Shown here in pieces: positions 9,468 through 18,350 of a DNA stretch of 64,000 nt. The notes under the pieces were generated by a model. It made no database searches. It worked only from the letters and a program-made list of their open reading frames with translations, and was not told where the DNA came from. The DNA comes from Cystobacter fuscus (lineage in GTDB: Bacteria > Myxococcota > Myxococcia > Myxococcales > Myxococcaceae): positions 11,284,001 through 11,348,000 of the forward strand of contig NZ_CP022098.1 of assembly GCF_002305875.1 (NCBI RefSeq), written 5' to 3'. The position numbers and the translations under genes are program-made. The first letter of the stretch is position 1. Every line of letters starts with the position of its first letter.

Positions 9468-9478
9468 CCAGGGGCTAC
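9464..9478. terminator. Short hairpin holding both convergent stop codons
   Basis: GTAGCC at 9464-9469 pairs with GGCTAC at 9473-9478 across a three-base loop. The racemase TAG (9465-9467) lies in one arm and the M23 gene's TAG (complement of 9475-9477) in the other. There is no U-tract, so termination activity is only a guess. Confidence 0.35.
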
Positions 9479-10368
9479 GGGGGGGAGAAGAAGTCCAGCT
9501 TGAGCAGCGTCTCGGAATCCACCCAGACGCCATCGATCTTCACGCCCCAGTGCAGGTGCGGGCCGGTGACACGGCCCGTGCTCCCCACGACGCCCAGCTT
9601 CTGCCCCTGCTTCACCTTCGCCCCTTCCTTCACGGAGATGCCCGAGAGGTGGAAGTAGGTCGTGTACAGGCCCCCGCCGTGGTAGACGAGCACGGAGTTG
9701 CCCTCGCTGTAGTTGTCGCGCGTCATCACCACCACGCCATCGTTGGCCGCGCGGACCGGAGCGCCCATGGCGCCCGCGATGTCCGTGCCGAAGTGCTGGC
9801 TCTGTAGCTTGCCATTGAAGGAGCGGCGGTCTCCGAAGCGCGCGGTGATTCGCTTGCGCCGCGGCCAGGCGAAGTTGCGCTGGAACAGCAGGGGGGACAA
9901 TTCCTGGGAAAAGGCGGCGGTGAGCGCGACCTGATCCTCCGCCATCCGGGCCTTCACGGACTCCGGAGGCTCGATGTACTTGGTCGCCACTTGAAGCTGC
10001 CGCTCCGGATAGCCCGGCGGCACCACCCGCACGCGTTCGACGAGCTCCACCGGCTCACTCCCCGCCGACTCGGGGCCAACGACCTTCACGTCCACCGTGC
10101 CCACGGGCTGCTCCACCGAGAGCCCGACGAGCGCATGAAAGGCGTCTCGCGCCTTGAAGAACCGCAAGGCACGTCCATCGAGCGTGCCCGCGGGGGGCGT
10201 CTCGAAGCCCCAGAGGGTGATGAGCACGGGATCACCGGGCTTCGCCGTCCGCGGTTGCACGGAAAGACTCGGACGAGCCTCGGCCCCCAGGGCCACGAGG
10301 CCCAGGGCGAGGGGAAGCAGGCGCCGCGCGAAGCGCAGCCGGAGGCAGACGATTACGGGAGACGACAT
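9475..10368 (-). CDS. Secreted M23 family metallopeptidase (LytM-type)
   Basis: This 297-residue protein has a signal peptide (hydrophobic residues 14-30, ending EARP), a beta-rich N-terminal domain and a C-terminal M23 peptidase domain from about 175. Zinc ligands are visible as HFGTD (His and Asp) and HLH in GRVTGPHLHWGV. A second conserved His lies in YFHLSG. The family cuts peptide cross-links of peptidoglycan or activates amidases. All catalytic residues are present, so it is probably an active enzyme. It converges on the racemase gene with 7 bp between the stops. No clear ribosome-binding site is seen before the ATG. Confidence 0.88.
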   Translation of the reverse strand: MSSPVIVCLRLRFARRLLPLALGLVALGAEARPSLSVQPRTAKPGDPVLITLWGFETPPAGTLDGRALRFFKARDAFHALVGLSVEQPVGTVDVKVVGPESAGSEPVELVERVRVVPPGYPERQLQVATKYIEPPESVKARMAEDQVALTAAFSQELSPLLFQRNFAWPRRKRITARFGDRRSFNGKLQSQHFGTDIAGAMGAPVRAANDGVVVMTRDNYSEGNSVLVYHGGGLYTTYFHLSGISVKEGAKVKQGQKLGVVGSTGRVTGPHLHWGVKIDGVWVDSETLLKLDFFSPP

Positions 10369-11008
10369 GGCGCCGTTATAAGACGGAAATCCAGAACTCC
10401 CAACAAACCATTTTCAGGGAGGAGGCGGCCTCCTCTTCGTCCCCTGCGTGGCGGAGGACTTCGCGTTCATTTCGTAGCGCATCGTGAAGAACGCTGTCGG
10501 TGCGCGCAAGCCCGGCGAAGGCGCCACGTTCATCATCCGCCCCCTCAAGCCCACCCAGTCCCATGAATCAGGGCTCGCAGACGGACCGTGACTTCCCAAC
10601 GGGAGGCACACCGAGACTCCGCCTCCAGACAGCACGACGCCTCCCGCACAGCACGAGCGCAAGTCCAGGCGCGAGAAGAAACGCCGGGCGGTCTGAGGTT
10701 GGCCGTCACCACCACGCGCAGCGCCGCGGGGGTCGCGAGCGAGGCTCTCACGGTGGTCGTGGTTCAGCTCAGGGCATCATCGAACGTCGGCTCGCATTCG
10801 ATCGATTGAGGGCTCGAAGCCCGGCACCGCAGCGGCCCTTCTCGGCCTCACGGCCCCCTCCCTCCCCTTCCACAGGGCCTCACTCCTCCCATGATCTCTC
10901 TGCCGGGTACCGTCATGTGGGCGAGCGCGGCCATCGTCTCGAAACCGATCAACCGCCCTGCCTCCCCGCCATTCTGGCAGAATGTACACATGACCCAGGA
11001 GCCACATC
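10369..11008. other. 640 bp spacer before the effector operon
   Basis: No intact gene is recognised. A short inverted repeat (GAGGAGG..CCTCCTC) lies near 10422-10438. A plus-strand stretch from about 10470 to 10590 reads like decayed coding sequence but contains an in-frame TAG and has no start. The last bases hold an AGGAG ribosome-binding site eight bases before the PAAR gene ATG. The promoter of the effector operon should be here, but no clear -35/-10 boxes are visible. Confidence 0.4.
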
Positions 11009-11368
11009 ATGCCTCCAGCCGCACGCATCAGTGACATACATGTCTGTCCGAAGGTGGAACCGGGCCCAGTGCCTCACGTGGGAGGACCGGTTTCGACCGG
11101 GGAGCCGACGGTGCTCATCGGATTCATGCCAGCCGCACGGGTCGGAGACATGGCGGTGTGCATCGGACCGCCGGACTCCATTTCGCAGGGTGAACCATCG
11201 GTGCTCATCGGCCACAAGCCGGCGGCACGATTGGGGGACCCCACATCACATGGAGGAAGGGTCGTGGCGGGCTGTCCGACAGTGCTGATTGGCGCGCCTG
11301 CGCAGGCCAGGTGCATGGCGTCCGCCGCCGACAGTGGAAATCCCTTTGTAAGCAAAGCCGGGTCATGA
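11009..11368 (+). CDS. PAAR-domain spike-tip protein
   Basis: This 119-residue protein is almost entirely a PAAR domain. It contains the repeated PAAR motif (MPPAARISD, FMPAARVGD, HKPAARLGD) alternating with PTVLIG/PSVLIG strands and His and Cys zinc-ligand candidates. PAAR proteins sharpen the VgrG tip of type VI secretion systems and carry effectors. It opens a five-gene operon, and its TGA overlaps the ATG of the adaptor gene (ATGA at 11365-11368). The product is therefore expected to link the RHS toxin to the secretion spike. No VgrG or T6SS structural gene is in the window. Confidence 0.9.
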   Translation: MPPAARISDIHVCPKVEPGPVPHVGGPVSTGEPTVLIGFMPAARVGDMAVCIGPPDSISQGEPSVLIGHKPAARLGDPTSHGGRVVAGCPTVLIGAPAQARCMASAADSGNPFVSKAGS

Positions 11369-12276
11369 CGGTTGACACCGCATCGGCGCGAGTCGCGAAC
11401 TCCGTGAGACACCTCATCGTCGAGGTGCTCTGGGGGGCGTCCGCCGGCGCCAAGGGCATAGTCGAGCCGGGGCGTGTCCTCCAGGTGGGTCGAGCGGAAA
11501 CGGCGGGGTTGTCAGTGCCCGGCGATGCCTCAATGTCCGAGTTCCACTTCGAACTCGCCTGGAACGGAACGCATTGCTTGCTACGCGACCTGAGGAGCAC
11601 AACCGGCACGTTGCTCGAAGGGCTGCGGGTGGAGGCGGGCCAAGTCTCCCATGGAAGTTGGGTGCGCGCTGGGATGACGGACTTCTCCGTACACGTGGAA
11701 GCGATGACCCCTCCGAGTAGACCGATGGAAGCGGAGACTCTGGCGCGAAAGGAGCTCGCGGACAAGGCCTTGAAGGCCTTGGCATCCCAATCAGGGCCAC
11801 TGTTCGCGGTGATGGACGCGGCGAGAGATGCGCGCGTACTCGTTCTGCTGCGGGAGTCCGTGGAAGAGTACCGCTCCCTCTACGAGGGTCCTGAGGGGGA
11901 TGCCCTGGCGGAGGTTGCGCCGGTACTGGCGAGCCTGCCCAAGGACTCGCGCCTGTTGGCGTCCTTGGTCCAAGAAGGATGGGGAATGAATTGGGGGTTG
12001 TTCCTCACCAGCCAACAGCCCTTCAGGGACGTGCGGCGACACCTGCGGAAGTTCCTCATGGTCCAGAGCGCCACGGCCCAGGAACTCTACTTTCGCTTCT
12101 ACGATCCACGAGTACTCCCCATCTTTCTTTCCGGGTGTTCGTCCGAGCAGCTCCAGGAGTTCTTCGGAGGCATCGATTCTTTCTCGATGGAGGGTTCCGG
12201 AGGAGGGCGCCTCCTCCTCTTTTCAGTGAGAGAGCACAAGGTTCTCCGGGACGAGGTATCACTCGTTTCCGCGTGA
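11365..12276 (+). CDS. FHA domain fused to DUF4123 effector adaptor
   Basis: About 303 residues. The N-terminal half (about 20-115) has an FHA pattern: a GRVLQVGR strand, then SEFHFEL, LRDLRSTTGTLLEG and a final FSVHVE strand. The C-terminal half (about 140-280) resembles DUF4123, with LFAVMDAARD, an inner helical part and RFYDPRVLPIFLSG, the family's best-conserved motif. DUF4123 proteins are chaperones or adaptors that load effectors onto VgrG or PAAR. The FHA domain suggests control by Ser/Thr phosphorylation. The ATG at 11365 was chosen because it overlaps the PAAR stop; an upstream in-frame start at 11311 would lie inside the PAAR gene. Confidence 0.82.
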   Translation: MTVDTASARVANSVRHLIVEVLWGASAGAKGIVEPGRVLQVGRAETAGLSVPGDASMSEFHFELAWNGTHCLLRDLRSTTGTLLEGLRVEAGQVSHGSWVRAGMTDFSVHVEAMTPPSRPMEAETLARKELADKALKALASQSGPLFAVMDAARDARVLVLLRESVEEYRSLYEGPEGDALAEVAPVLASLPKDSRLLASLVQEGWGMNWGLFLTSQQPFRDVRRHLRKFLMVQSATAQELYFRFYDPRVLPIFLSGCSSEQLQEFFGGIDSFSMEGSGGGRLLLFSVREHKVLRDEVSLVSA

Positions 12277-12321
12277 GCGCGTACTGCGGGGTCGAAGCGC
12301 ATAAGCAGATGGAGGGAAGAC

Positions 12322-15246
12322 ATGTTCAAGCTCAGCCAGGAGCAAATAGAGGCCTTCCGCCCAGTCTGGCGGACGAAGTCAGTCGAGCGTGTCCTCGCGG
12401 GTTTGCGGTTGGAAGGGTTCCAGGCCGAGCGAGAGCTGGCTACCGGTGACATCGTCACCACCGATGCGCGTGGCTTCCAGACGCGCATGACCTTCCAGAC
12501 GGACGGCCTGCCCGCCAAGCTGACGCCGCCCTCGGGAAACACGGTGGGCTTCGAGTTCGACGCCCAGGGGCGCTTGTCGACCATCATCCATCCAGGCCCC
12601 GAACGGTTGGAGATAGAGCGGGACGCGAGAGGCAATGTCGTCATGCTTCGCCGCCCTGGCCTGATGTCGTACCTGCTGCGGTATGACGACAAGGATCGCC
12701 CACTGTTGATCCGCTACCCAGACGGCAACACGGTCCGTTTCACCTACCACCCAGCGGGACCGGTGGAGAGCGTGACTGACCGCACCGGCGCGATCACCCG
12801 CTACGAGCGCGACGAGACCGGCAGACTGAGGGCCATCATCGATCCACTCGGCCGCAAGACGACTTATGAGACCGACGCAGAAGGGACGCTGAAGTCCGTC
12901 GTCTTCCCGGACGGGTCTCGCCAGGAGCACGTACCGCATCCGGAGGAGTTGTCCGCGGTGGTCGTCCTGCGTGATGGCCGTCAGGTCGTCCACGAGTTCG
13001 ATGAGGGTGTGCGGGTCCTCAAGGCCATCACCTGGGCCGATGGGTCGCGAACGGAGTTCGAGCTGAAGGGGAATACCCTGACGGCCGCGCGCAACGATTT
13101 CGGAGCCCTCACGAGCACCCTCGATGCCGACGGCAACCCGCTCACGGACGAGTCGCCATTCGGGCGGGTCGAGTACGCCTATGACGAAGAGGGGCGCATG
13201 GTGCGCATGGTCTCACCACACGGCGAGACCCTCGAATACGAGTATGACGAGGACGGTCGGCTCGGTCTGGTACGAGACTGGGGGAGGAACGAGACCCGAT
13301 TCCGTTACGCACCGGGCGGGACTGTCTCGGAGATACGTTACGGAAACGGTCTGCTCGAGACGCAGTCGTACGCGAGCACCGGAAGGCTGGCCCATGCATG
13401 TGTCGTCAGCCAGAATGGAAGGACACTCAGCGAGCAGCGATACGAATACGATTCCTGCGAGCGGCTGACGGCCGTCGCGGATGGGGGGGCCGAACGCTTT
13501 GGACAGCCCATGACCCGGCGCTTCCTTTATGACGCCGAGAGTCGGCTGCTTGGCGAGATGGATGCCACGACGGGTCAGTTGCTGGTGCGCTATGCGTATG
13601 ATGCAAAGGGGAACCTCGTCGATGACGCAGGCACCCGGGTGAGCATGGGGCTGATGGATGAGCCCCGTGTATATGGAGATCGATCTGTCGAGTATGACGG
13701 AAATGGAAACATAGTTCGGCTACCGACTCCAGGCGGCGAATTGTGGTGTTCCTTTGGTGGTGACGGGTTACTGCGCGAGACGCGCGGTGGGGACCGGGAA
13801 GTCCGCTATGGCTATGATGCCCTCGGACGCCGGGTGCTCAAGACGGATGGACGGACAACGTGGAAGTATGGCTGGGCAGGGCACCAGCTCCTATGGGAAG
13901 AGGTGCAGTGGAACCCCGGAGCGGCACCCGTGCGACGGGATTACCTCTTCCTGCCCGAGACGGTGATTCCTCACGCCTTCCGAGAGAACGGGCGGACATA
14001 CTGGCTGCAGACAGATGCGCGCGGGGCTGTCGTCCGGGCTTTCGACGAGTCGGGCCAGGTCGTCTGGAGCGCACGCTATGACTCTTTTGGTGTGGTTCGG
14101 GTGGAGATTGCCGAAGTGCGGCAACCCTGGCGACTGGCCGGGCAGTACGAGGATGAGGAGACAGGGCTCTACTACAATCATGCCCGGTACTATTGCGCAT
14201 GGCTGAAGTCCTACCTCTCACGCGATCCGCGTTGGTACGAGCCAGACGCGACGAACTACAGTTACTGCCGCAACGATCCCTGGAACCGGGCGGACCCTTT
14301 TGGTGGGCTCGCGCCCCTGCTCGCCGTGGGCATCGCTGGCCTGGTGGGGGCCGCGGTAGGGGCGGTGACCGCGGCCGTGACTGGAGGAGATCCCGTCGCC
14401 GGAGCCGTGGAAGGAGCCATCGCGGGAGCGGGAGCTCTCGTGGCTGTCGTCGCTGGGGCATCGGCTGGGGTGGTGCTCGCGGCGGGCGTGGTCGCCACCG
14501 GCATCGGCGCTTTCGCTGGTCAGCTCATCGAGCAGGCACAGAATGGGGATGGCTTCTGTCTCATGTGCGCCCTGAAAGGGGCGCTCGTGGCCGCGACCAT
14601 CGACCTCGCCCTCCTGGGGCTCGGAAAAATTCCCGGCGTCAAACAAGCCGCCAGACGGCTGGGGAGGAAGCTTCTCCAGGCGGTTCACCCCGGGCTGCGC
14701 AGAGCCCGGAAGATCGCTGACAAACGCCTGGCCAGGCACTTGGAAAACGTGGCGGCACACAAAGCCAAATACGAGAAGGCCCTGGAGGCGGCCAAGAAGC
14801 GCAATGCCAAACCCAGAACACTCGGCGCACACAAGGGGAAGATCACCGAAGCCGTGGGTGAAGAGGCCGCGGCGAAGCACGTGGCGAAGAACCATCCAGA
14901 ACTCGAATTGCGCCACGGATTCAAGCAGGGGGTCGGGTTCGATCAGGTCTATGTGAAGCGGGGTCTGGACGGGAAGATCAAGGAATATGTCATTGTCGAG
15001 GCCAAGGGGCCTGGCGCCAAACTCGGCACCACCAAGACCAAGGGAGACCAGATGAGCACACAGTGGGTCAAGGGCACGGCCGAGGAAATGGCAGCGAAGA
15101 ACATGGGTTTGGGCAGGGAATTGGTGGAAGCCCTGGGCAGCAAGCCCCCTCCAAAGGTGACCGGTATGGTGGTGGAAGCCCTGGAGGGAGGCGGAGCCCG
15201 CGAATATCTGCCGCCCGGGATTCAAGCGTCTGGTAGATACAACTGA
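12322..15246 (+). CDS. RHS-repeat effector with C-terminal nuclease-like toxin domain
   Basis: The 974-residue protein contains YD/RHS repeats from about residue 50 to 600 (patterns such as YEYDEDGRL and YAYDAKGNL). The RHS core follows at about 606-658, with GQYEDEETGLYYNHARYY, YLSRDP and DPFGGL. Next comes a Gly/Ala-rich hydrophobic segment (about 660-740) that may insert in a membrane during delivery. A charged linker leads to a C-terminal toxin domain (about 833-974). That domain has GFDQVY, then YVIVEAKG, then a QMSTQW motif, in the order D...ExK...Q expected of a PD-(D/E)XK nuclease. RHS shells encapsulate and release such toxins. A GGAGGGAAG ribosome-binding site precedes the ATG. The next genes are the likely immunity proteins. 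Confidence 0.88.
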   Translation: MFKLSQEQIEAFRPVWRTKSVERVLAGLRLEGFQAERELATGDIVTTDARGFQTRMTFQTDGLPAKLTPPSGNTVGFEFDAQGRLSTIIHPGPERLEIERDARGNVVMLRRPGLMSYLLRYDDKDRPLLIRYPDGNTVRFTYHPAGPVESVTDRTGAITRYERDETGRLRAIIDPLGRKTTYETDAEGTLKSVVFPDGSRQEHVPHPEELSAVVVLRDGRQVVHEFDEGVRVLKAITWADGSRTEFELKGNTLTAARNDFGALTSTLDADGNPLTDESPFGRVEYAYDEEGRMVRMVSPHGETLEYEYDEDGRLGLVRDWGRNETRFRYAPGGTVSEIRYGNGLLETQSYASTGRLAHACVVSQNGRTLSEQRYEYDSCERLTAVADGGAERFGQPMTRRFLYDAESRLLGEMDATTGQLLVRYAYDAKGNLVDDAGTRVSMGLMDEPRVYGDRSVEYDGNGNIVRLPTPGGELWCSFGGDGLLRETRGGDREVRYGYDALGRRVLKTDGRTTWKYGWAGHQLLWEEVQWNPGAAPVRRDYLFLPETVIPHAFRENGRTYWLQTDARGAVVRAFDESGQVVWSARYDSFGVVRVEIAEVRQPWRLAGQYEDEETGLYYNHARYYCAWLKSYLSRDPRWYEPDATNYSYCRNDPWNRADPFGGLAPLLAVGIAGLVGAAVGAVTAAVTGGDPVAGAVEGAIAGAGALVAVVAGASAGVVLAAGVVATGIGAFAGQLIEQAQNGDGFCLMCALKGALVAATIDLALLGLGKIPGVKQAARRLGRKLLQAVHPGLRRARKIADKRLARHLENVAAHKAKYEKALEAAKKRNAKPRTLGAHKGKITEAVGEEAAAKHVAKNHPELELRHGFKQGVGFDQVYVKRGLDGKIKEYVIVEAKGPGAKLGTTKTKGDQMSTQWVKGTAEEMAAKNMGLGRELVEALGSKPPPKVTGMVVEALEGGGAREYLPPGIQASGRYN

Positions 15247-15272
15247 CCTGGCAGGTGGCTCTGGAGAATCCA

Positions 15273-16049
15273 ATGGGACTGAAACTCAACAAGATCGCCG
15301 ATGATGTCGTTGTGAAGAACCTGGATTGGCGTGCAGGGCTGCTCAAGAAGGCGCTCCTCGAGAAGCCGCCCGCCGCGAGCGATGCCAGGGGGCTCGATAG
15401 ATACTACTCCTCGATCGGTGAGTCCTCGTGCGAAGTGGGTCTCATGCTGTACCAGCAGGAGAAGGACCCGAAACAGATCCGGGAGCATCTGGCCCTGGCT
15501 GGCCGAAACCTGCTCAAGATGCACGCGGTGCGGCAAAAGCCAGCTCCCAGCGAGTCCCGGATTCTGTGGGTATTCGAGAAGACGCTGTCCTTGGTGGTTT
15601 GCTTTGCCGGTACGGCGGAGCGAGAAGAACTCCTCCGGCTTCAGCCCTGGCAGTTTCGCAACCCCGTGGAGCCCTCGGATGACGCCTATGCTGGCTATCT
15701 GGAGCAGGTGAGGTTGTACCTGCGCAAGAGCGCTCTGGATCCGGCTGCCATCGAAGAACTGATTGCGAAGTGCTCATCCGATACGGCCTCCAAGGACGAC
15801 AGGCAATCCGTCCTTCCGGAGGTCCGGGCCCTCCGGGCCGTGGCAACCCAGGATACGAAGTCGTTGGACGAGTCCATTGCGGACGTCGTCAAGGCACACG
15901 AAGTTCAAGCGAAGCGTGGGGAACTCAAGCTTCGCTCGGAGGGATTCATCTGCCTGCCGGCGCTAACCCTTGCAAAGCTCGGGCAGGAGCGCGGTATGCA
16001 GTGCGGTGTGAAGTCTCTCTACCTCCCCCTGTTCCTGCTGGAGGGTTGA
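15273..16049 (+). CDS. Imm49-like immunity protein
   Basis: This mostly helical protein of 258 residues has no signal peptide. The C-terminal pattern GFICLPALTLAKLGQERGM, followed by a YLPLFLLEG ending, resembles the Imm49 family of polymorphic-toxin immunity proteins. It lies directly after the RHS toxin gene, where immunity genes are normally found, and would neutralise the C-terminal nuclease. The ATG at 15273 is preferred because CTGGAG precedes it at good spacing; a GTG at 15255 is possible. The family assignment rests on pattern memory, while position alone already argues for immunity. Confidence 0.65.
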   Translation: MGLKLNKIADDVVVKNLDWRAGLLKKALLEKPPAASDARGLDRYYSSIGESSCEVGLMLYQQEKDPKQIREHLALAGRNLLKMHAVRQKPAPSESRILWVFEKTLSLVVCFAGTAEREELLRLQPWQFRNPVEPSDDAYAGYLEQVRLYLRKSALDPAAIEELIAKCSSDTASKDDRQSVLPEVRALRAVATQDTKSLDESIADVVKAHEVQAKRGELKLRSEGFICLPALTLAKLGQERGMQCGVKSLYLPLFLLEG

Positions 16050-16050
16050 A

Positions 16051-16506
16051 GTGAGCGATACCTTGACGCTGTACGTTGTGGACGAAAGAAAGCTGCCCAC
16101 GGCTCGCCAGGGGCTATCTGACCAAGAATTCTATGACAAACTCGTTGCATCCGTCCAGAAGCAGGGAGCTCGCTGGGGGCAGTTGGAGATGAACACCCTC
16201 GATTTCGCCGAGGCGCTCGAAATCATCGACGAGCAGATGGGCGGAACAAAATTCCTGCCTGTGTTCGCATTCAACAACTCTCCGAACAATGTCCTCGGCG
16301 ACGACAGCGACTGCCCCAGCTTTGGCTATTTCAGCCCCGAGCAGGTTCAGGATCTCAAGACCTCCCTTGATGAACTGCCCGAGGACTTCATCGAGGAACT
16401 CGAGAGCGCCGATGACGACACAGTCGAGACGGCGCTGCACACCGTCCAGTCAGCAGCGGACGAGGCAGCTCGCAGGAGGTACGCCCTCGCCATCCTCCAT
16501 ATGTAG
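16051..16506 (+). CDS. Small acidic protein, possible second immunity protein
   Basis: This 151-residue acidic protein starts with GTG one base after the stop of the Imm49-like gene, so it belongs to the effector operon. It has no signal peptide or membrane segment. The centre contains a FLPVFAFNNSPNNVLGDDSD stretch, then an acidic helical C-terminus rich in Asp and Glu. I do not recognise the family. Its acidity and position fit a DNA-mimicking or toxin-binding immunity protein, or an inhibitor with a different specificity, but this is inference only. Confidence 0.6.
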   Translation: MSDTLTLYVVDERKLPTARQGLSDQEFYDKLVASVQKQGARWGQLEMNTLDFAEALEIIDEQMGGTKFLPVFAFNNSPNNVLGDDSDCPSFGYFSPEQVQDLKTSLDELPEDFIEELESADDDTVETALHTVQSAADEAARRRYALAILHM

Positions 16507-16549
16507 GCATTACCGAGTACGAGCCAGAAAGGGTGTCCCGGAAAGGGTG

Positions 16550-16800
16550 TCAAAGAACTCGAACAACACGCTCTGGCACGACACGCGGAGGGAAGGAGTA
16601 GAGGGGGAAGCTCACCGAGAAGTCCCCCCGTAGCCACCGAGCCGCCGCCTCTTGGAATGCTGCGACGAAGGCGCGGTATTGTTCACCCAGCTCTTTCAAT
16701 GCTCGTGCTGTGGAGGCATGCCCCAACGGCCGCGGAAGAAGCACGACGCCGACCACTACTTCCAGTTCTGCCCCCCACTTCGAGCGCTGGAGTTCAGGTG
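16550..16800 (-). pseudogene. Possible transposase C-terminal remnant
   Basis: Read on the reverse strand, the segment encodes a run with ALKELGEQYRAFVAAFQEAA, then RWLRGDFSVSFPLYSFPP. This resembles the end of a widespread family of putative transposases that finish with a rGD..v.FP..sfPP motif. There is no start and no catalytic core. It lies between the effector operon and the next conserved gene, so the operon may have arrived with mobile DNA. The call rests on a short motif. Confidence 0.35.
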
Positions 16801-17180
16801 CGCGTCTCCTGAAAGGGTTCGGCGACGACCTGATACTCGTCCTCATGGATGATGTACCCGGGTCGCCGTTCCTCGATGACGTCCACCTGGAGCCCATGCG
16901 CCTCGAGCACCCTGGCCAGCACATGCATGCGCGCGATGTGCTCTCTCGCCGTCGGCTTGAACCAGCTCAACGCGACCTTCGCGGCATGACGCTTCCGCGA
17001 TCGGGAGAACGTGTCTGGTCTGTCCAGATTGTCGAAAAGCCAGGCGAACACTTCATCGCAAACATCCCGTTCCTCGGGCAGCAGAAGGTCATGGTCCCTG
17101 AGTTCCCTCAAGGCTTGTAGTATTCCCTGACGTCGGCCTGAATCCGGATCGAGTCTGTCGATGACGAAGCGAATGAACAT
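16794..17180 (-). CDS. Conserved protein of unknown function
   Basis: This 128-residue protein starts MFIRFVIDR and contains QGILQALRELRDHDLL, a WLFDNLDRP turn and SRSRKRHAAKVALSWFK. The ending is RPGYIIHEDEYQVVAEPF. I recall similar small proteins in other myxobacteria, but no function. It has no signal peptide and is likely cytosolic. The His and Arg in the SRKRHA segment and the ArgProGlyTyr motif look conserved. It is transcribed towards the effector operon and lies 27 bp downstream of the ARPP-2-like gene, so it could be the last gene of that operon. Confidence 0.65.
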   Translation of the reverse strand: MFIRFVIDRLDPDSGRRQGILQALRELRDHDLLLPEERDVCDEVFAWLFDNLDRPDTFSRSRKRHAAKVALSWFKPTAREHIARMHVLARVLEAHGLQVDVIEERRPGYIIHEDEYQVVAEPFQETRT

Positions 17181-17207
17181 CCCAGGCTCCAGGACTATCG
17201 AGGGGCG

Positions 17208-18350
17208 CTACTTCACGGAGTCCTTGAGGAGATAGCCGAAGCCGGCGTTGCGCAGGCGGAGGATCAGCTCCGCCCGGGTCGTCTTCAGGGACTCCGCGGC
17301 GCGGTCCAGGTTCCAGTCCGCGAGCGCGAGCTGCTTGAGCAGGTAGGCGCGCCGGGTCTGGGCCGCGGAGAGGCGATACGTCTTGAGGTACTCGAGCGTG
17401 CCGTCCTCGCGGGTGATCAGCTCGCCGATGTGGTTCTCCTCCGACACCTGAAGGCTGGTGACGAAACGCTGGAGGTGGAAGGGGCCCGCCCCGTAGACGG
17501 ATGTCGCCCAGACCTCCGCGCCGAAGAGCCCTCCCGCCATGAAGCCCTGGAACCAGGCCCAGTCCTCGCGCATCCGCTCGACGGCGGCCCTCAACTCCCC
17601 GAGCGAGGACACCCGCCGCTCGTCGATGGGGGACTCCAGGGACGCGGCGCTGTCGAGGAAGCCGTACTGGAGCAGCAGCTCGCCGTAGAAGTCCTCCAGC
17701 AGCGTCCGGTGCAGGGCCCGATAGTCCTCGGGGTGCGAAACGATGAAGGCGGACAGCAGCAGGTCCGCGTGGAAGAGGAGCACGCCCACCTGCCGCTCGT
17801 GGATCTCGAAGACGCGCAGGGCCTCGTCGAAGAGCGGGTTCGCCCAGCCCGGCACGGACCACTCCGTCCGGGGATCCAGGCCATGGGAAAGCGCCTCCCG
17901 CGAGTACTCGGCCCAGGCCACCTCCGGCCCGCCGAAATGCAGGGAGAGGAAGCCCTCCATGGCCAGGTGCAGGGGCAGCATCCGCAGCCGGTTCTTCTCC
18001 TCCCGGCGCACCATGCGATGCATCAACCGGAGCGTGTGAGGCCCCACCTTCAACGCCTTGCCCTCGGGCTTCTTCAGTTGCGTGCCGACGACGGCCTCCG
18101 CGTGCCGGCCTTCCCACGACATCACCAGCCCGTGCGGCACATACGAGAGGTACTTGAGCCCGGGCTCCTTCAATCCGCCCTTCAAGGAGACGAGGGTGAG
18201 GTCATCGTCATACGAGCGCTGGGCGAAGCGCAGGTCTTCCCGCACCTCGTCGCGCAGCACGGGCACCAGCCGCAGGGTGCCCCACACCTGGGACGGAGCC
18301 AGCCGGAGACCCTTGGGCACGATGTTCGTCACCGAGACCTTCGCCTTCAT
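17208..18350 (-). CDS. ARPP-2-like protein with C-terminal Fis-type helix-turn-helix
   Basis: The 380-residue protein opens with a beta-rich segment (LAPSQVWGTLRLVPVLRDEV) resembling the domain called ARPP-2 in comparative studies of conflict-associated genes. A large helical middle follows. The last 45 residues (YLLKQLALADWNLDRAAESL, then TTRAELILRLRNAGFGYLL) form a Fis-like helix-turn-helix. Its ATG overlaps the stop of the TROVE/vWA gene (ATGA), and a GGGAGGACGC ribosome-binding site lies within that gene's end. The two are surely translated together. A role in binding or regulating RNA or stress genes is inferred from the partner only. The domain name is tentative. Confidence 0.65.
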   Translation of the reverse strand: MKAKVSVTNIVPKGLRLAPSQVWGTLRLVPVLRDEVREDLRFAQRSYDDDLTLVSLKGGLKEPGLKYLSYVPHGLVMSWEGRHAEAVVGTQLKKPEGKALKVGPHTLRLMHRMVRREEKNRLRMLPLHLAMEGFLSLHFGGPEVAWAEYSREALSHGLDPRTEWSVPGWANPLFDEALRVFEIHERQVGVLLFHADLLLSAFIVSHPEDYRALHRTLLEDFYGELLLQYGFLDSAASLESPIDERRVSSLGELRAAVERMREDWAWFQGFMAGGLFGAEVWATSVYGAGPFHLQRFVTSLQVSEENHIGELITREDGTLEYLKTYRLSAAQTRRAYLLKQLALADWNLDRAAESLKTTRAELILRLRNAGFGYLLKDSVK

